From positions 20,357 to 84,356 of the forward strand of contig NZ_JRQN01000010.1 in NCBI RefSeq assembly GCF_000785785.1: 64,000 nucleotides of DNA. Reading direction: 5' to 3'. Positions 46,669-55,127 of the stretch are shown here, one piece after another. A model generated the notes under the pieces. That model did not search any database. It saw only the letters and a program-made list of their open reading frames with translations, and was not told the DNA's origin. The DNA comes from Streptococcus uberis. Lineage in GTDB: Bacteria > Bacillota > Bacilli > Lactobacillales > Streptococcaceae. Each line of letters opens with the position of its first letter. Within the stretch, counting starts at the first letter, position 1. The translations under genes were made by a program, and so were the position numbers.

Positions 46669-46956
46669 ATGAAACAAGAAAAGAACGAAGTGAAGCTAAC
46701 TGTCAAGGAATTACAATCCTTTGGCGCAGAACTTACCGAGCTTACCAATGAAATTGACTTAGCCAATATTACTATTGAGGGTTTAGAGGTAATAAACCGC
46801 AAAGACCGTGAAACATTCATGTTTATTATTTCTAAATGCCTAAGCACCACTTATGCAATCAATGAAAAGCTATTCCGCAAACTTGATGAAATTGCTTGCT
46901 ATTTATTGAATGCTGATGATGAAAAAGAATTAGAGGAATTACGTAATGAAAAATAA
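46669..46956 (+). CDS. hypothetical island protein (95 aa, helical)
   Basis: This 95-residue acidic, almost wholly helical protein begins MKQEKNEVKLTVKELQSFGA and ends in a run of E and K. It has a good AGGAG site and overlaps the next small gene. No family is recognised; its place in the early operon suggests a regulatory or replication accessory role. Confidence 0.6.
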   Translation: MKQEKNEVKLTVKELQSFGAELTELTNEIDLANITIEGLEVINRKDRETFMFIISKCLSTTYAINEKLFRKLDEIACYLLNADDEKELEELRNEK

Positions 46957-47122
46957 TATATTAAAAATGCAACCAATAGATGATGATTTACTAAAGGCAA
47001 TTGAGATATATAACGATTGTATATCTGAAACAGATAGCGTATCTCTAAGCATTTTAAGAATATTTCAAGCTGGTAAGATTGAGGGAAAACGGATTGAGAG
47101 GGCGAAAAAATGGAAGAACTAA
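46946..47122 (+). CDS. small hypothetical island protein (58 aa)
   Basis: The ATG lies within the last codons of the preceding gene and the stop within the first codons of the following one. The product begins MKNNILKMQPIDDDLLKAIE and has a helical tail ending KKWKN. The tight overlaps on both sides are the support for it. Confidence 0.55.
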   Translation: MKNNILKMQPIDDDLLKAIEIYNDCISETDSVSLSILRIFQAGKIEGKRIERAKKWKN

Positions 47123-47301
47123 ATCTAACACCTCTACAATATATCATCTTCTTACTGGTACTACTCCTTCTCATGGTCATTCTAAGCCATTTTAAGAGTT
47201 ATACCGTCATTGATATAGAAGAAGATGAACAAGAGCGAAAACAAGCATGTAACCACTACTATGGTGCTTATTTACAGAATTACAACAAATACTATAACTA
47301 A
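47110..47301 (+). CDS. small single-pass membrane protein (63 aa)
   Basis: This 63-residue protein has one strongly hydrophobic segment (YIIFLLVLLLLMVILSHF) and an acidic then Tyr/Asn-rich tail. Small membrane proteins of this kind are common in streptococcal phages and islands. Function unknown. Confidence 0.55.
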   Translation: MEELNLTPLQYIIFLLVLLLLMVILSHFKSYTVIDIEEDEQERKQACNHYYGAYLQNYNKYYN

Positions 47302-47316
47302 CAAATGAAGAGAGAG

Positions 47317-47415
47317 GTAACATAAAAATATTTTGTTACATAAATAAACTGGTAATGACGTCTAGCACTTATTATTTGAGGTTTTAAAAATGTAACAGAA
47401 TATAAGATATGTTAC
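47317..47415. repeat. two GTAACA...TGTTAC inverted repeats in an island promoter region
   Basis: GTAACA (47317-47322) and TGTTAC (47334-47339) are 11 bases apart; a second pair (47392-47397 and 47410-47415) is 12 bases apart. Both lie in the 130-base gap before the next operon and look like two sites for one dimeric regulator. Confidence 0.5.
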
Positions 47416-47431
47416 TTACAAGGAGAGCAAT

Positions 47432-47767
47432 TTGAATAAAAGATTACCCAAAACACACCGAAGACTATTGGCACTTATTCCAGTTGGGAAAGATAGAACG
47501 ATAACTGGTCAAGAGATAGCAACTCATACAAAAATGAGCCTTAGAACAGCACAAGCCATTATCAGACGTTTAATTATTGATTATGGCATTTGTATCTGTG
47601 CAAGTCGTGACAATAATGGTGGGTACTTTATCCCAGCCAATGACACCGAGCGATTAGAAGGTATTAGAGCATTAACCAGCCAGCAACAGGAAGAAGAAAA
47701 GCGAATAACAACCCTCTTAAACGCTGATTTAAACTCATATAAGCACTATTTGAAGGTAGGTGATTAA
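47432..47767 (+). CDS. HTH regulator of the island replication operon (111 aa)
   Basis: This 111-residue protein has a winged-helix-like N-terminus (RRLLALIPVGKDRTITGQEI then MSLRTAQAIIRRLIIDYGI) and a Gln/Glu-rich C-terminal helix. It starts with TTG after an AAGGAGAG site. It precedes the primase genes and probably controls or helps initiate island replication. Confidence 0.65.
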   Translation: MNKRLPKTHRRLLALIPVGKDRTITGQEIATHTKMSLRTAQAIIRRLIIDYGICICASRDNNGGYFIPANDTERLEGIRALTSQQQEEEKRITTLLNADLNSYKHYLKVGD

Positions 47768-47769
47768 AT

Positions 47770-48086
47770 ATGTCTTGGTTATCTAAAGAAGCTGAAAACG
47801 ACCTTAAAATTGAAATGCTGACAACTTTCTCACACTTTCTAGATAGCTACAAAAAGCCAGAGAATCGTTTGACTGGCTTAATCACTCAAACTGATTTAAA
47901 GAAAGAGCTAGATATTGATTACAATACTCTGAGACGGTGGGAAGATAATGGCTTAAAAGGTATCAAGCGCCAATGGAAGACACTAGAAAAGTGTTTTATC
48001 GTGTGAGTGATATATTGATTTTTTTGGGGGTGAAACATGAGTCACTATTTGATGGAACCAGTTTTCAAAGGATACAAAATTGGTGA
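47770..48086 (+). CDS. MerR-like HTH protein (frameshifted as sequenced)
   Basis: The N-terminal part includes the helix-turn-helix LITQTDLKKELDIDYNTLRR. At a run of four A (47955-47958) the frame is lost. One extra A restores NGLKRYQAPMEDTRKVFYRV followed by SDILIFLGVKHE, which reads as a normal continuation. The restored product is about 105 residues. It lies between the previous HTH gene and the primase. Confidence 0.55.
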
Positions 48087-48183
48087 TGAGACTAAAACAA
48101 AATCAAGAGCCAAAACCATCGAACAAAATAAGAAACAGCAACGATTAACACGGTTAAAGAAATTAAGAAAGCGGGGTAAATGA
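48037..48183 (+). CDS. small basic island protein (48 aa)
   Basis: The frame begins MSHYLMEPVFKGYKIGDETK and ends in a very basic tail (TRLKKLRKRGK). A GGGGGTG site precedes the ATG, and the stop is one base before the primase start. The basic tail suggests nucleic-acid binding. Confidence 0.5.
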   Translation: MSHYLMEPVFKGYKIGDETKTKSRAKTIEQNKKQQRLTRLKKLRKRGK

Positions 48184-48184
48184 T

Positions 48185-49051
48185 ATGGCAATCTATGAAA
48201 CGCGTGGCTTTTCGTCCTTAATTTATCTAAGTAAAAAAGACTTATCACCGTTTGACTATATCTCACAGATTAAACCAATGAAGCCACCCGAGAATATGAG
48301 CATTGAAGACTTTAAGAAATATCAAGCACCTTACTGCTTATCTGGTAAAGTGAAACAAGAAAAGAATGGATCATATAAGCGCAATAATCAGAGTCTTTTA
48401 TATCGTGACTTGATTTTTCTTGATTATGATGACATCCATTGTACCCCTGAAACGTTCAAGAACACCATTCACAGCGCTTTAAGTGACTATTCTTATATAT
48501 TATACCCGACTATTAAACACAGCACTGAAAAACCTCGTTATAGGCTTGTGGTGCAACCAGATAACAACCTGACAGAACCTGACTATAAAGCAACCGTTAA
48601 AAAGATAGCTGATTTAATTGGCTTACCTTTTGATTGTGCTAGTCTTACATGGTCACAACTTATGGGGTTACCAGTAACAAGAGATGACCCAGAAACTTAT
48701 GACAAGATTATTAATAAAGGAACAGATTTCCCAACTATCAGAGGTCAAACAATGACGACATGCGCACCTAAAGAGCGTTTCACTCCGCAAAGTGGGAAAC
48801 TATCAATAACAATGAAAGTCATTAATACACTATTAAATGGATATGGAGACGAGGGCGGGCGTAATATTGGGGTTACGCGTTTTGTAGGCTTATTATTAAA
48901 CAAATATGTTAATTGCGATATTGAAACAGCTTATCAGTTAGCAACAATTGCAAACGACCAAACAGAACCACCGCTACCACTTGATGAACTTGATCGTACC
49001 TTTAGAAGTGTCCTAGAAGCAGAAATGAGAAAGAGAGGGAAACAATTATAG
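48185..49051 (+). CDS. replication primase of the island
   Basis: This 288-residue protein has a prim-pol-like N-terminal region with the acidic motif LIFLDYDDIHCTPETF (about residue 80), the His in ILYPTIKHSTEKPRYRLVV, and a C-terminal primase-helix region (ITMKVINTLLNGYGDEGGRN). It lies next to the P4-type helicase and forms the Pri-Rep pair of Gram-positive islands. Its 3' end overlaps the presumed start of the helicase gene. Confidence 0.8.
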   Translation: MAIYETRGFSSLIYLSKKDLSPFDYISQIKPMKPPENMSIEDFKKYQAPYCLSGKVKQEKNGSYKRNNQSLLYRDLIFLDYDDIHCTPETFKNTIHSALSDYSYILYPTIKHSTEKPRYRLVVQPDNNLTEPDYKATVKKIADLIGLPFDCASLTWSQLMGLPVTRDDPETYDKIINKGTDFPTIRGQTMTTCAPKERFTPQSGKLSITMKVINTLLNGYGDEGGRNIGVTRFVGLLLNKYVNCDIETAYQLATIANDQTEPPLPLDELDRTFRSVLEAEMRKRGKQL

Positions 49052-50661
49052 ACAAAGAGACATTACAGCTATATGCTGAAAAATTTGAGGAGGCGAAAAC
49101 CACCGAGCTATATTTAACCACATTTAAAAATATCAGAGGTCAATTCTTTGATATCTGTAACGACATCAAGGAAAAAGCTTATGAAGAAGCCTATCAAGAA
49201 TTTAAAACTGAAAATACTAAAGCCTTAGCAGAGGGCAAGCTAACATCTAAAGATATAGAAGATTATGCTGAAAGTAAAAAGGCTAATGCTTTACCTAAGG
49301 AAGCCTTAGGCGTGGCAATCTTGATTAAGAAATATATCCGCTTTATCAGAATTAAACCCGCTAACATTAACCAACAAGCGCCCTTGTACTTCTATAACCC
49401 TGATAAAGGTTATTACATGCAAGACAACGAGCTTATCAAGGATATTATGAACATTATCAAAGCTGGTATGGTTGAGAACGTGGCTAAAAATGTTTTATAT
49501 ATCATTGGACGACAAAGCCCACTCAAAGAACTACACCCAGAATATACCGCGCTAGGTAACTGTGTTTACAGTTATAAGTCTAATCAATTTTATGATTTTA
49601 GTCCTGATATCCCAGTCACACGCAAGATTGAAACCAATTACAATCCCGAAGCTACAGAGCCTAATATTAAAGGTTGGATGCCTACTAAGTGGCTTAAAGA
49701 ACTGTTTGACAATGATACTGAAATGTATGACCTTGTTATCCAAATGTTTAAAGCATGTATCACTAATGAACCGCTAGAGCGTATCTTTTGGCTATATGGG
49801 GCAGGCGGTACAGGTAAAGGCACGTTACAGCAATTCATCATTAACTTAGTTGGACTTGATAACGTAGCAAGTCTTAAAATAACAGAGCTTGCAAGGAGTC
49901 GTTTCACTACTTCTATACTTCTAGGAAAGTCTATTGTCATTGGTGATGATATTCAAAAAGACGCTATTATTAAAGACACGTCCGAGCTTTTCAGCCTGAC
50001 CACAGGCGATATCATGACCATTGAAGAAAAAGGCTTGAAACCCTATAGCCTGAGATTACAAATGACTGTTATTCAATCATCAAATGGGCTTCCTATTATG
50101 GACGGGGATAAGGACGCAATATCAAGACGTTTGATGATAATTCCATTTACTAGCAAGTACAAAAACAAGCCTAACAAAGCCATTAAGAAATATTACATTA
50201 TCAGGAAAGACGTTTTAGAATATATCTTGAAACTAGCTATTGAAACACCGACCAAAGAGATATATCCAAAAAGCAGTAAAGACTTAGTGCATGATTACTT
50301 GTTAGAGATTAACCCCGTGCTAGCATTCATTGAAGATTTTTTCACTGATAGCCTAAACAGTGAGTTTATCCCTAATAGCTTTATCTGGCACGTTTGGAAA
50401 AACTATCTTGAATATAATAACCTAAAAAGCTTTAAAACTGAAATGGCCTTACACAGGGAGATTAAAACCAATTTACCTGATTATATTACAGCAGGGCAAA
50501 GGACAATCCCAAAAGGGAGGGAACACCATATCAATTTTTATCCTAAGGATGACTTGCCACATTATGCCATGAAAGATTATGGCAACGGTAGAGCTGAAAC
50601 TATTAACCAAAGGAAAGTTAAAAACGAGCGTGGTTATTGGAATGGCAACTATAAAAAATAG
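49048..50661 (+). CDS. P4/D5-type primase-helicase (Rep) of the island
   Basis: This superfamily III helicase has Walker A GAGGTGKGTLQQF (GGTGKGT core), Walker B SIVIGDDIQ, an Arg-finger region SRRLMIIPF and a C-terminal DNA-binding domain. The frame is open from the end of the primase gene (DKETLQLYAEKFEEAK onward), about 88 residues before the first common start codon (GTG at 49312). Upstream only ATT (49045) or ATA (49048) occurs at a proper distance from AGAGAGG. Either a rare start is used or an ATG has been altered. Confidence 0.8.
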   Translation: MDKETLQLYAEKFEEAKTTELYLTTFKNIRGQFFDICNDIKEKAYEEAYQEFKTENTKALAEGKLTSKDIEDYAESKKANALPKEALGVAILIKKYIRFIRIKPANINQQAPLYFYNPDKGYYMQDNELIKDIMNIIKAGMVENVAKNVLYIIGRQSPLKELHPEYTALGNCVYSYKSNQFYDFSPDIPVTRKIETNYNPEATEPNIKGWMPTKWLKELFDNDTEMYDLVIQMFKACITNEPLERIFWLYGAGGTGKGTLQQFIINLVGLDNVASLKITELARSRFTTSILLGKSIVIGDDIQKDAIIKDTSELFSLTTGDIMTIEEKGLKPYSLRLQMTVIQSSNGLPIMDGDKDAISRRLMIIPFTSKYKNKPNKAIKKYYIIRKDVLEYILKLAIETPTKEIYPKSSKDLVHDYLLEINPVLAFIEDFFTDSLNSEFIPNSFIWHVWKNYLEYNNLKSFKTEMALHREIKTNLPDYITAGQRTIPKGREHHINFYPKDDLPHYAMKDYGNGRAETINQRKVKNERGYWNGNYKK

Positions 50662-50967
50662 CTTTTAACACACTTTTAACAGTTTTTAGACGTTTATAAA
50701 AAAAGTGTATAACAATCCGTCCTAGTCATATCAATGAGTTAGCACACTTATTACACTTTATACACTTTATTTTAAGTTAAAAATAATTAATAACTATAAT
50801 AAAAAAAGAATAAGTAAAAATTGTGGTGAATTTCAAAAAAAAACGTGTAAAGAGTATAAATTGTCTAAAACCCTTGGCACTAAAGGGCTTAAACGTTATA
50901 CACTTAATTTTAAAGCGTGTGAAATATTTTAAAAGCATACTAAATTTTAGAAAGGGAGAACCAAACA
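50662..50967. other. putative replication origin of the island (iteron-rich, AT-rich)
   Basis: Directly after the helicase gene lies a 300-base AT-rich region with many short repeats of ACACTT type: AAGTGTATAAC (50703-50713), three units CACACTTA, TACACTTTA, TACACTTTA (50743-50769), GTGTAA (50845-50850), TATACACTTAA (50897-50907) and GCGTGTGAA (50915-50923). Repeats in both orientations around an AT-rich core beside pri-rep are typical of SaPI-like origins. Confidence 0.55.
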
Positions 50968-51126
50968 ATGAAAATCAAACTATTTTATCAAGGTCACAAA
51001 GAAAAATTACCTGACTTTGAAGCGCGTGTCAATGAGTTCACCCAATCACATAATGTTACTGACATTAAATATCACCCATTAAGTGTTGGCTTCTCTATCA
51101 TGGTACTTTACAATGGCACAAACTAA
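50968..51126 (+). CDS. Cse60-like small protein (52 aa)
   Basis: This 52-residue protein begins MKIKLFYQGHKEKLPDFEAR and contains VTDIKYHPLSVGFSIMVLY, resembling the short sporulation-protein-Cse60-like family found in phages. A GGGAG site precedes it. Function unknown. Confidence 0.55.
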   Translation: MKIKLFYQGHKEKLPDFEARVNEFTQSHNVTDIKYHPLSVGFSIMVLYNGTN

Positions 51127-51391
51127 TATTCACTTATTCACTACACGCGCCAATGGCAGATATAAAGGAATGCTAGAAGGTCGCGCACAATGGCTTGAAA
51201 ACCTAGAAAGATATTGCACAATGAAAACTTTATCAGATACACCTAACACTTTTAACTATACTTTTAAAGACTTTGAAACTGCACAGGTTGCTTGTCACGC
51301 CATCTTTGGTTATATGCACGGGATACATGAACAGCCAGTAATTGAAGCAACCTATCACAACGATAAGCAAGGAGCTATGCCAATCAGTTAG
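51113..51391 (+). CDS. hypothetical island protein (92 aa)
   Basis: This protein begins MAQTNIHLFTTRANGRYKGM at ATG 51113, overlapping the preceding small gene by 14 bases. It has a mixed alpha/beta look with no known motif. I prefer this start to an in-frame upstream TTG that lies deep in the previous gene. Confidence 0.55.
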   Translation: MAQTNIHLFTTRANGRYKGMLEGRAQWLENLERYCTMKTLSDTPNTFNYTFKDFETAQVACHAIFGYMHGIHEQPVIEATYHNDKQGAMPIS

Positions 51392-51804
51392 CCTTAGAAT
51401 ATGTAGAGGACAGAAAACTAAACAAAGTCTTCAAGCGCATTTGTGACAGCTTTAAGGACTACTATAATCAACCCGAAGACTTTGCTGAAAGTGATATCGA
51501 TCATGTACTTCAAGAAAATGAATTAACTAAAGAAATCAATCAATCTGACTTCAATGATGAATACATTAACCATCGCGTGGCAATGCTTCAAAATATTGAC
51601 AAAGACTTTCTTATCCATGACATAGCACAATATGAATTAGAGTTACTAGATTATGCTGATAGATTACTAAATGACAATGGCTTATCAATGGATAGCGAGA
51701 CAGCATACGGAACCATTGAGCTATTAGGAGATAATGTTTTAAATCTACTTAAACAAGTAGACACAAAAAAAGAATACAAAGGTATTCATGATTATGCTTT
51801 ATAA
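51377..51804 (+). CDS. hypothetical acidic helical island protein (frameshifted as sequenced)
   Basis: An AAGGAG site and ATG at 51377 open MPIS, then the frame ends at once. The next frame runs on without a start from LALEYVEDRKLNKVFKR to the stop at 51804. One more T near 51389 would join the two into a 142-residue acidic protein with regular helices (ELELLDYADRLLNDNGLSM). No family is recognised. Confidence 0.5.
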
Positions 51805-52633
51805 CTATTAGAGAGTGACGTCAAGTCATTCTCTTTTATTATCTGCTGAGATACACTCTCTTGACCAATCTCACAACTCAAATAGTTTAGATTTAAAGCT
51901 TCACAGAGTCTCTCTAATAGACGATATGAAGCAATAAAAAGATTTTAAACTATTATATTAATAATGTTTTTAGAATCAATAACATTCATATCAAAAGCAA
52001 TAACTCTAACTAAACATATACTTGTATAAAAGCATTATTTTAGCTTGTTATTTTGTAACTTTATGCACTCATAGTGATACAATAATATTGATCAATACCC
52101 CTTTTTATTTCAACGGGGCTACTCTTATGCTTAACAAAAGAACGCGCCCTTTTCTGTGCAAAAAATTCCCTTTTTGAAATTTTAATAGCAAGTATAGAAT
52201 GCTGACGTAATAGCTTTTTAGATAGTAATTCCACTTCAAAACATACCACAAAGTAAGTATCTCATTCAAGGCCTCTAAGAGCTCGTATAAGCGATTTTAA
52301 ATCTTTGGAATGAATATATACCCCCACCACTACTATGAGCCATAGGGGAGCCACTATGAGGTCTATTCTTACGTCACGCACGATTTTTTCAAATTTTTAA
52401 GGGGTGGCATGATACTATAAAGCCTATTAGAAAAAACGTTTCTTTTTAAATTTTAGTAAAAACCTTACCTGTTTTAGACATCAAAAAAAATCACTGTTTC
52501 CAGTGACCGAATTTCAATAAAAGACGTCCCACAAAAGCACCCTGATTAATTAAACTAAAAATATTATACCATTTTCTATTTTAGTTTTTTTGGAATTTCT
52601 TCCTAAGAATATTATAACATAACAGGGGAGATT
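51805..52633. other. 830-base island interval without a supported protein gene
   Basis: The interval contains only short frames (for example 62 residues on the minus strand at 52061-52249, without a good start site). It holds a probable small RNA on the minus strand near its right end and a forward promoter-like pair TTGGAA/TATAAC (52590-52618) just before the ArpU gene. Confidence 0.45.
52486..52571 (-). ncRNA. candidate small RNA with extended -10 promoter and terminator
   Basis: On the minus strand TGGTATAAT (52563-52571) is a good extended -10. About 60 bases downstream, CACTG-GAAA-CAGTG is followed by eight T, ending near 52486. The predicted RNA is about 70 nt and has no open frame. 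It lies head-to-head with the ArpU-like gene. No family is recognised. Confidence 0.4.
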
Positions 52634-53020
52634 ATGAATAACAAAAACGCAATCAGAAAGCTAAATGAGTTTAGACGTTGGCAACACATCGCATATAGCC
52701 ATAATCTAGCATATAACGATGACTTTATACTAACCTTAAACAACTATTCAAAACCACCATACACGCGCAGAGAACAGCTCTCAATCAATCGTGAGTGTGC
52801 CTTAGAAGAACTTAACGCTATAATGGACGCTATTAATTCAATAAAAGACATGAGACAGAGGCAGATATTAATTCTGAACTATCTGGTAAGCGTAAAGCTA
52901 AACAACTATGATATATATTCTTTAATGGGTAAATCTGAATCGTGGTATTATCCAAAGAAAAAAGAAGCCTTGAATAGCTTTATAAAATATTATCGTGGCG
53001 GGTGTCTTCTAGATATTTAA
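52634..53020 (+). CDS. ArpU-family phage transcriptional regulator
   Basis: This 128-residue protein contains the pattern of ArpU/RinA-type late regulators: an N-terminal helical region (RKLNEFRRWQHIAYSHN) and a C-terminal sigma-like HTH (RQRQILILNYLVSVKLNNYD, SESWYYPKKKEALNSF). In phages these switch on late or packaging genes. Here no terminase or capsid gene follows, so its target may be island cargo or helper-phage functions. Confidence 0.72.
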   Translation: MNNKNAIRKLNEFRRWQHIAYSHNLAYNDDFILTLNNYSKPPYTRREQLSINRECALEELNAIMDAINSIKDMRQRQILILNYLVSVKLNNYDIYSLMGKSESWYYPKKKEALNSFIKYYRGGCLLDI

Positions 53021-53711
53021 AAGGATAAGATTAGGATAAGGTATAGCACTAACAAATAACAAGTTTTGACATCATTAATATAACCAAAAATCCAATCATA
53101 GCAAGGCTTACGGACAATTATTCACTTGAAAACTTTACCTTGCCTTAAAATGTCAATCTCAACCTAATTACTAGAAAATATCAGTATATCAATGAACAAT
53201 GGCAATTTATTTCAGACGACATGAAAACGGAGCTTAATCACCTTGTCATCTTGCTTGTCGCACTTCCCGCCGTACTGTACAAATTTATTCACGTTAGGAT
53301 TTAGACCATAGTTAGTAATAGTAAGATAAAAGAAAGCTATTAGTTGCTTATCTATCAAGCTTTTAAGGCTATTATAGAAATAATTCTTGGTCAAGTTATC
53401 CTAACACCCCCGACCTTAAAATAAATCACTAAATTATTAATCATAAGACCGGTGGAGATCCCCGACTGTCCAAAAATCTGTCTCACGCGCGTGACGGGTA
53501 CCCTATTTAATAAAAGTCTATTATATCAAGGTTTTTGATAATATTTTTCATTTTTTTATTGCTGTTTTTATCTTAAATTTAACAACTTTTATCATAATAA
53601 AATACTCTATTGTACTAATATATTTAAAGTGATATTATTCATGTATTGAATGTATAAAATTTTAAAAAGGGAATTTCTAGTTCTTATTCATGTAGAAATA
53701 GTAGGTAAAAA
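53021..53711. other. 690-base island interval with a GC-rich palindromic patch
   Basis: No gene is supported. Between about 53436 and 53510 the AT-rich background is interrupted by a GC-rich segment that includes GACCGGTGGAGATCCCCG and the perfect palindrome TCACGCGCGTGA (53483-53494). In phages such patches between the late regulator and terminase genes can hold the cos/pac packaging site; this is a candidate only. Confidence 0.35.
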
Positions 53712-53993
53712 ATGAAAAATAAATTATCTAAAGAATGGTTGCTTGAGAATATTTACAATCTTATTCTTGATATAGATATATCAGAAAAGGAACGAGAGAT
53801 ATTAATGTACGCTAAGATTGAACTAGAAAACAATAGATATGATCTTCAAGTAGCAAGGATATTAAACGGTGACCTATCAACACTAGCATTACAACAACAA
53901 CTTTCTGAAAAAGTTATTGCCTTTAGTTTAGAATTACAAAAACGGACATTATTGAATAATAAAATCGGTCCAAATTCGATACTATTCTTTTAA
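53712..53993 (+). CDS. probable bacteriocin immunity protein (EntA_Immun-like)
   Basis: This 93-residue, nearly all-helical protein begins MKNKLSKEWLLENIYNLILD. The order of helices and the stretch ELENNRYDLQVARILNGDLS followed by TLALQQQLSEKV resembles the four-helix immunity proteins for class II bacteriocins. No bacteriocin gene is adjacent, so it would be an orphan immunity gene carried as cargo. The family call is by pattern and is not certain. Confidence 0.5.
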   Translation: MKNKLSKEWLLENIYNLILDIDISEKEREILMYAKIELENNRYDLQVARILNGDLSTLALQQQLSEKVIAFSLELQKRTLLNNKIGPNSILFF

Positions 53994-54105
53994 TAATCAA
54001 AGCACCTCTAAATATGTCTTTTCAAAAATAGCAAAACCGTAAAAATCCCCCTGTAAATTTAGCTATATTAAAGTTATAATATTTAATATAGTTAAAGGAA
54101 AAATT

Positions 54106-55009
54106 ATGCCAAACAATAAGAATGAAAAACAATTATTAAATTATCCAAAGTTAATCGAAAAAATGAATAATATTGGAATTCTTTTTAATAATATCGATGA
54201 AGAACTTGCTTTAAAGATTATTTCAGAAAAAAGCTATTATTATAAAATTTCTAGCTATCGAAAGCTTTTCCCAAAAAATAGAAATAAATATGATATTGAG
54301 TTTCAAATCCTATCAGATATTGCAAGTATCGATATGCAAGTAAGATATCAGCTTTTAAAAATGTGTCTTGATATTGAACACGGAATAAAAACAAAACTAA
54401 TGGATGCATTTGTTAGGAATTCTCGAATAGATGCATATAATTATGTTGAAAAGTATAAAAGGTGTTATCCTACTGGATATGAGGCCTGTATTAACAATCT
54501 TAAATATAGCCCATATCTATCCGAAATGTATGAAAAACGAAAAAGCAAAATTCCTATTTGGGTACTTGTTGAGATAATGAGTTTCGGTGAATTACTAAAT
54601 CTTGTGGAATTATACTTTATTGATTTTCCTAAAAAAAACAAGTTGCAAAAAGCCTATGAATTAGGAAAATTTGTTCGAAACATAAGAAATACCTGTGCTC
54701 ATAGTAACGTTTTTTTTATTGAATTTAACAAATAAAAAAACTAAAATTTCAACTCGTGTCGTATCTGTTGCTGAGCAAGTACATTTAAAAAGAGAGGACA
54801 TTCAATATCCTAAACTTCATGATTTATTTTGTCTAATGATACTACATAGCGAGTACTGTAGCAATGATATTCAAAAGTATCGAAGGAAAGAAGCAATTCA
54901 GCTTTTAAAAAGAGCCACTAGAAACAAAGATGCTTACAGCACTAACGTGAGCTTGCAAAAATCATTTAATACTATAAAGAAAATGCTTGCCTTACTAAAA
55001 AAGAAATGA
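54106..55009 (+). CDS. Abi_2 (AbiD/F-type) HEPN abortive-infection protein (frameshifted as sequenced)
   Basis: This protein fits the Abi_2 family of phage-defence proteins: N-terminal LLNYPKLIEKMNNIGILF, SYYYKISSYRKLFP, the central IPIWVLVEIMSFGEL, and the HEPN RNase motif R-N-T-C-A-H in VRNIRNTCAHSNV. Four codons after that motif a run of eight T (54710-54717) shifts the frame; with seven T the protein continues FLLNLTNKKTKI to 300 residues, the family's usual size. It is the last gene before the island's right end, a typical place for defence cargo. Confidence 0.78.
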
Positions 55010-55099
55010 TAAAATAATCCTAATTGAAAAAGAAACCAATTCGGTTACACTGCTCTAGGCTTGCATCTCTATGTAGGTAAGGGTTACAAATTATAAAAA

Positions 55100-55127
55100 A
55101 GCACCTAGACGTAGGTGCCTTTTTCTT
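55100..55127. terminator. bidirectional terminator at the island's right end
   Basis: GCACCTA and TAGGTGC (with GACG between) form a strong hairpin flanked by AAAAAA on the left and TTTTTC on the right. It separates the Abi gene from the att region. Confidence 0.75.

Noticed and set aside
47317..47415. CRISPR-like spaced repeats.
   Set aside because: There are only two short palindromes and no regular spacers or cas genes; no CRISPR array was seen anywhere in the window.
52061..52249. A 62-residue minus-strand frame in the island.
   Set aside because: No usable ribosome site and no similarity that I recognise.
53212..53394. A 60-residue minus-strand frame in the island's non-coding interval.
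   Set aside because: No start site or family; the composition fits chance in AT-rich DNA.
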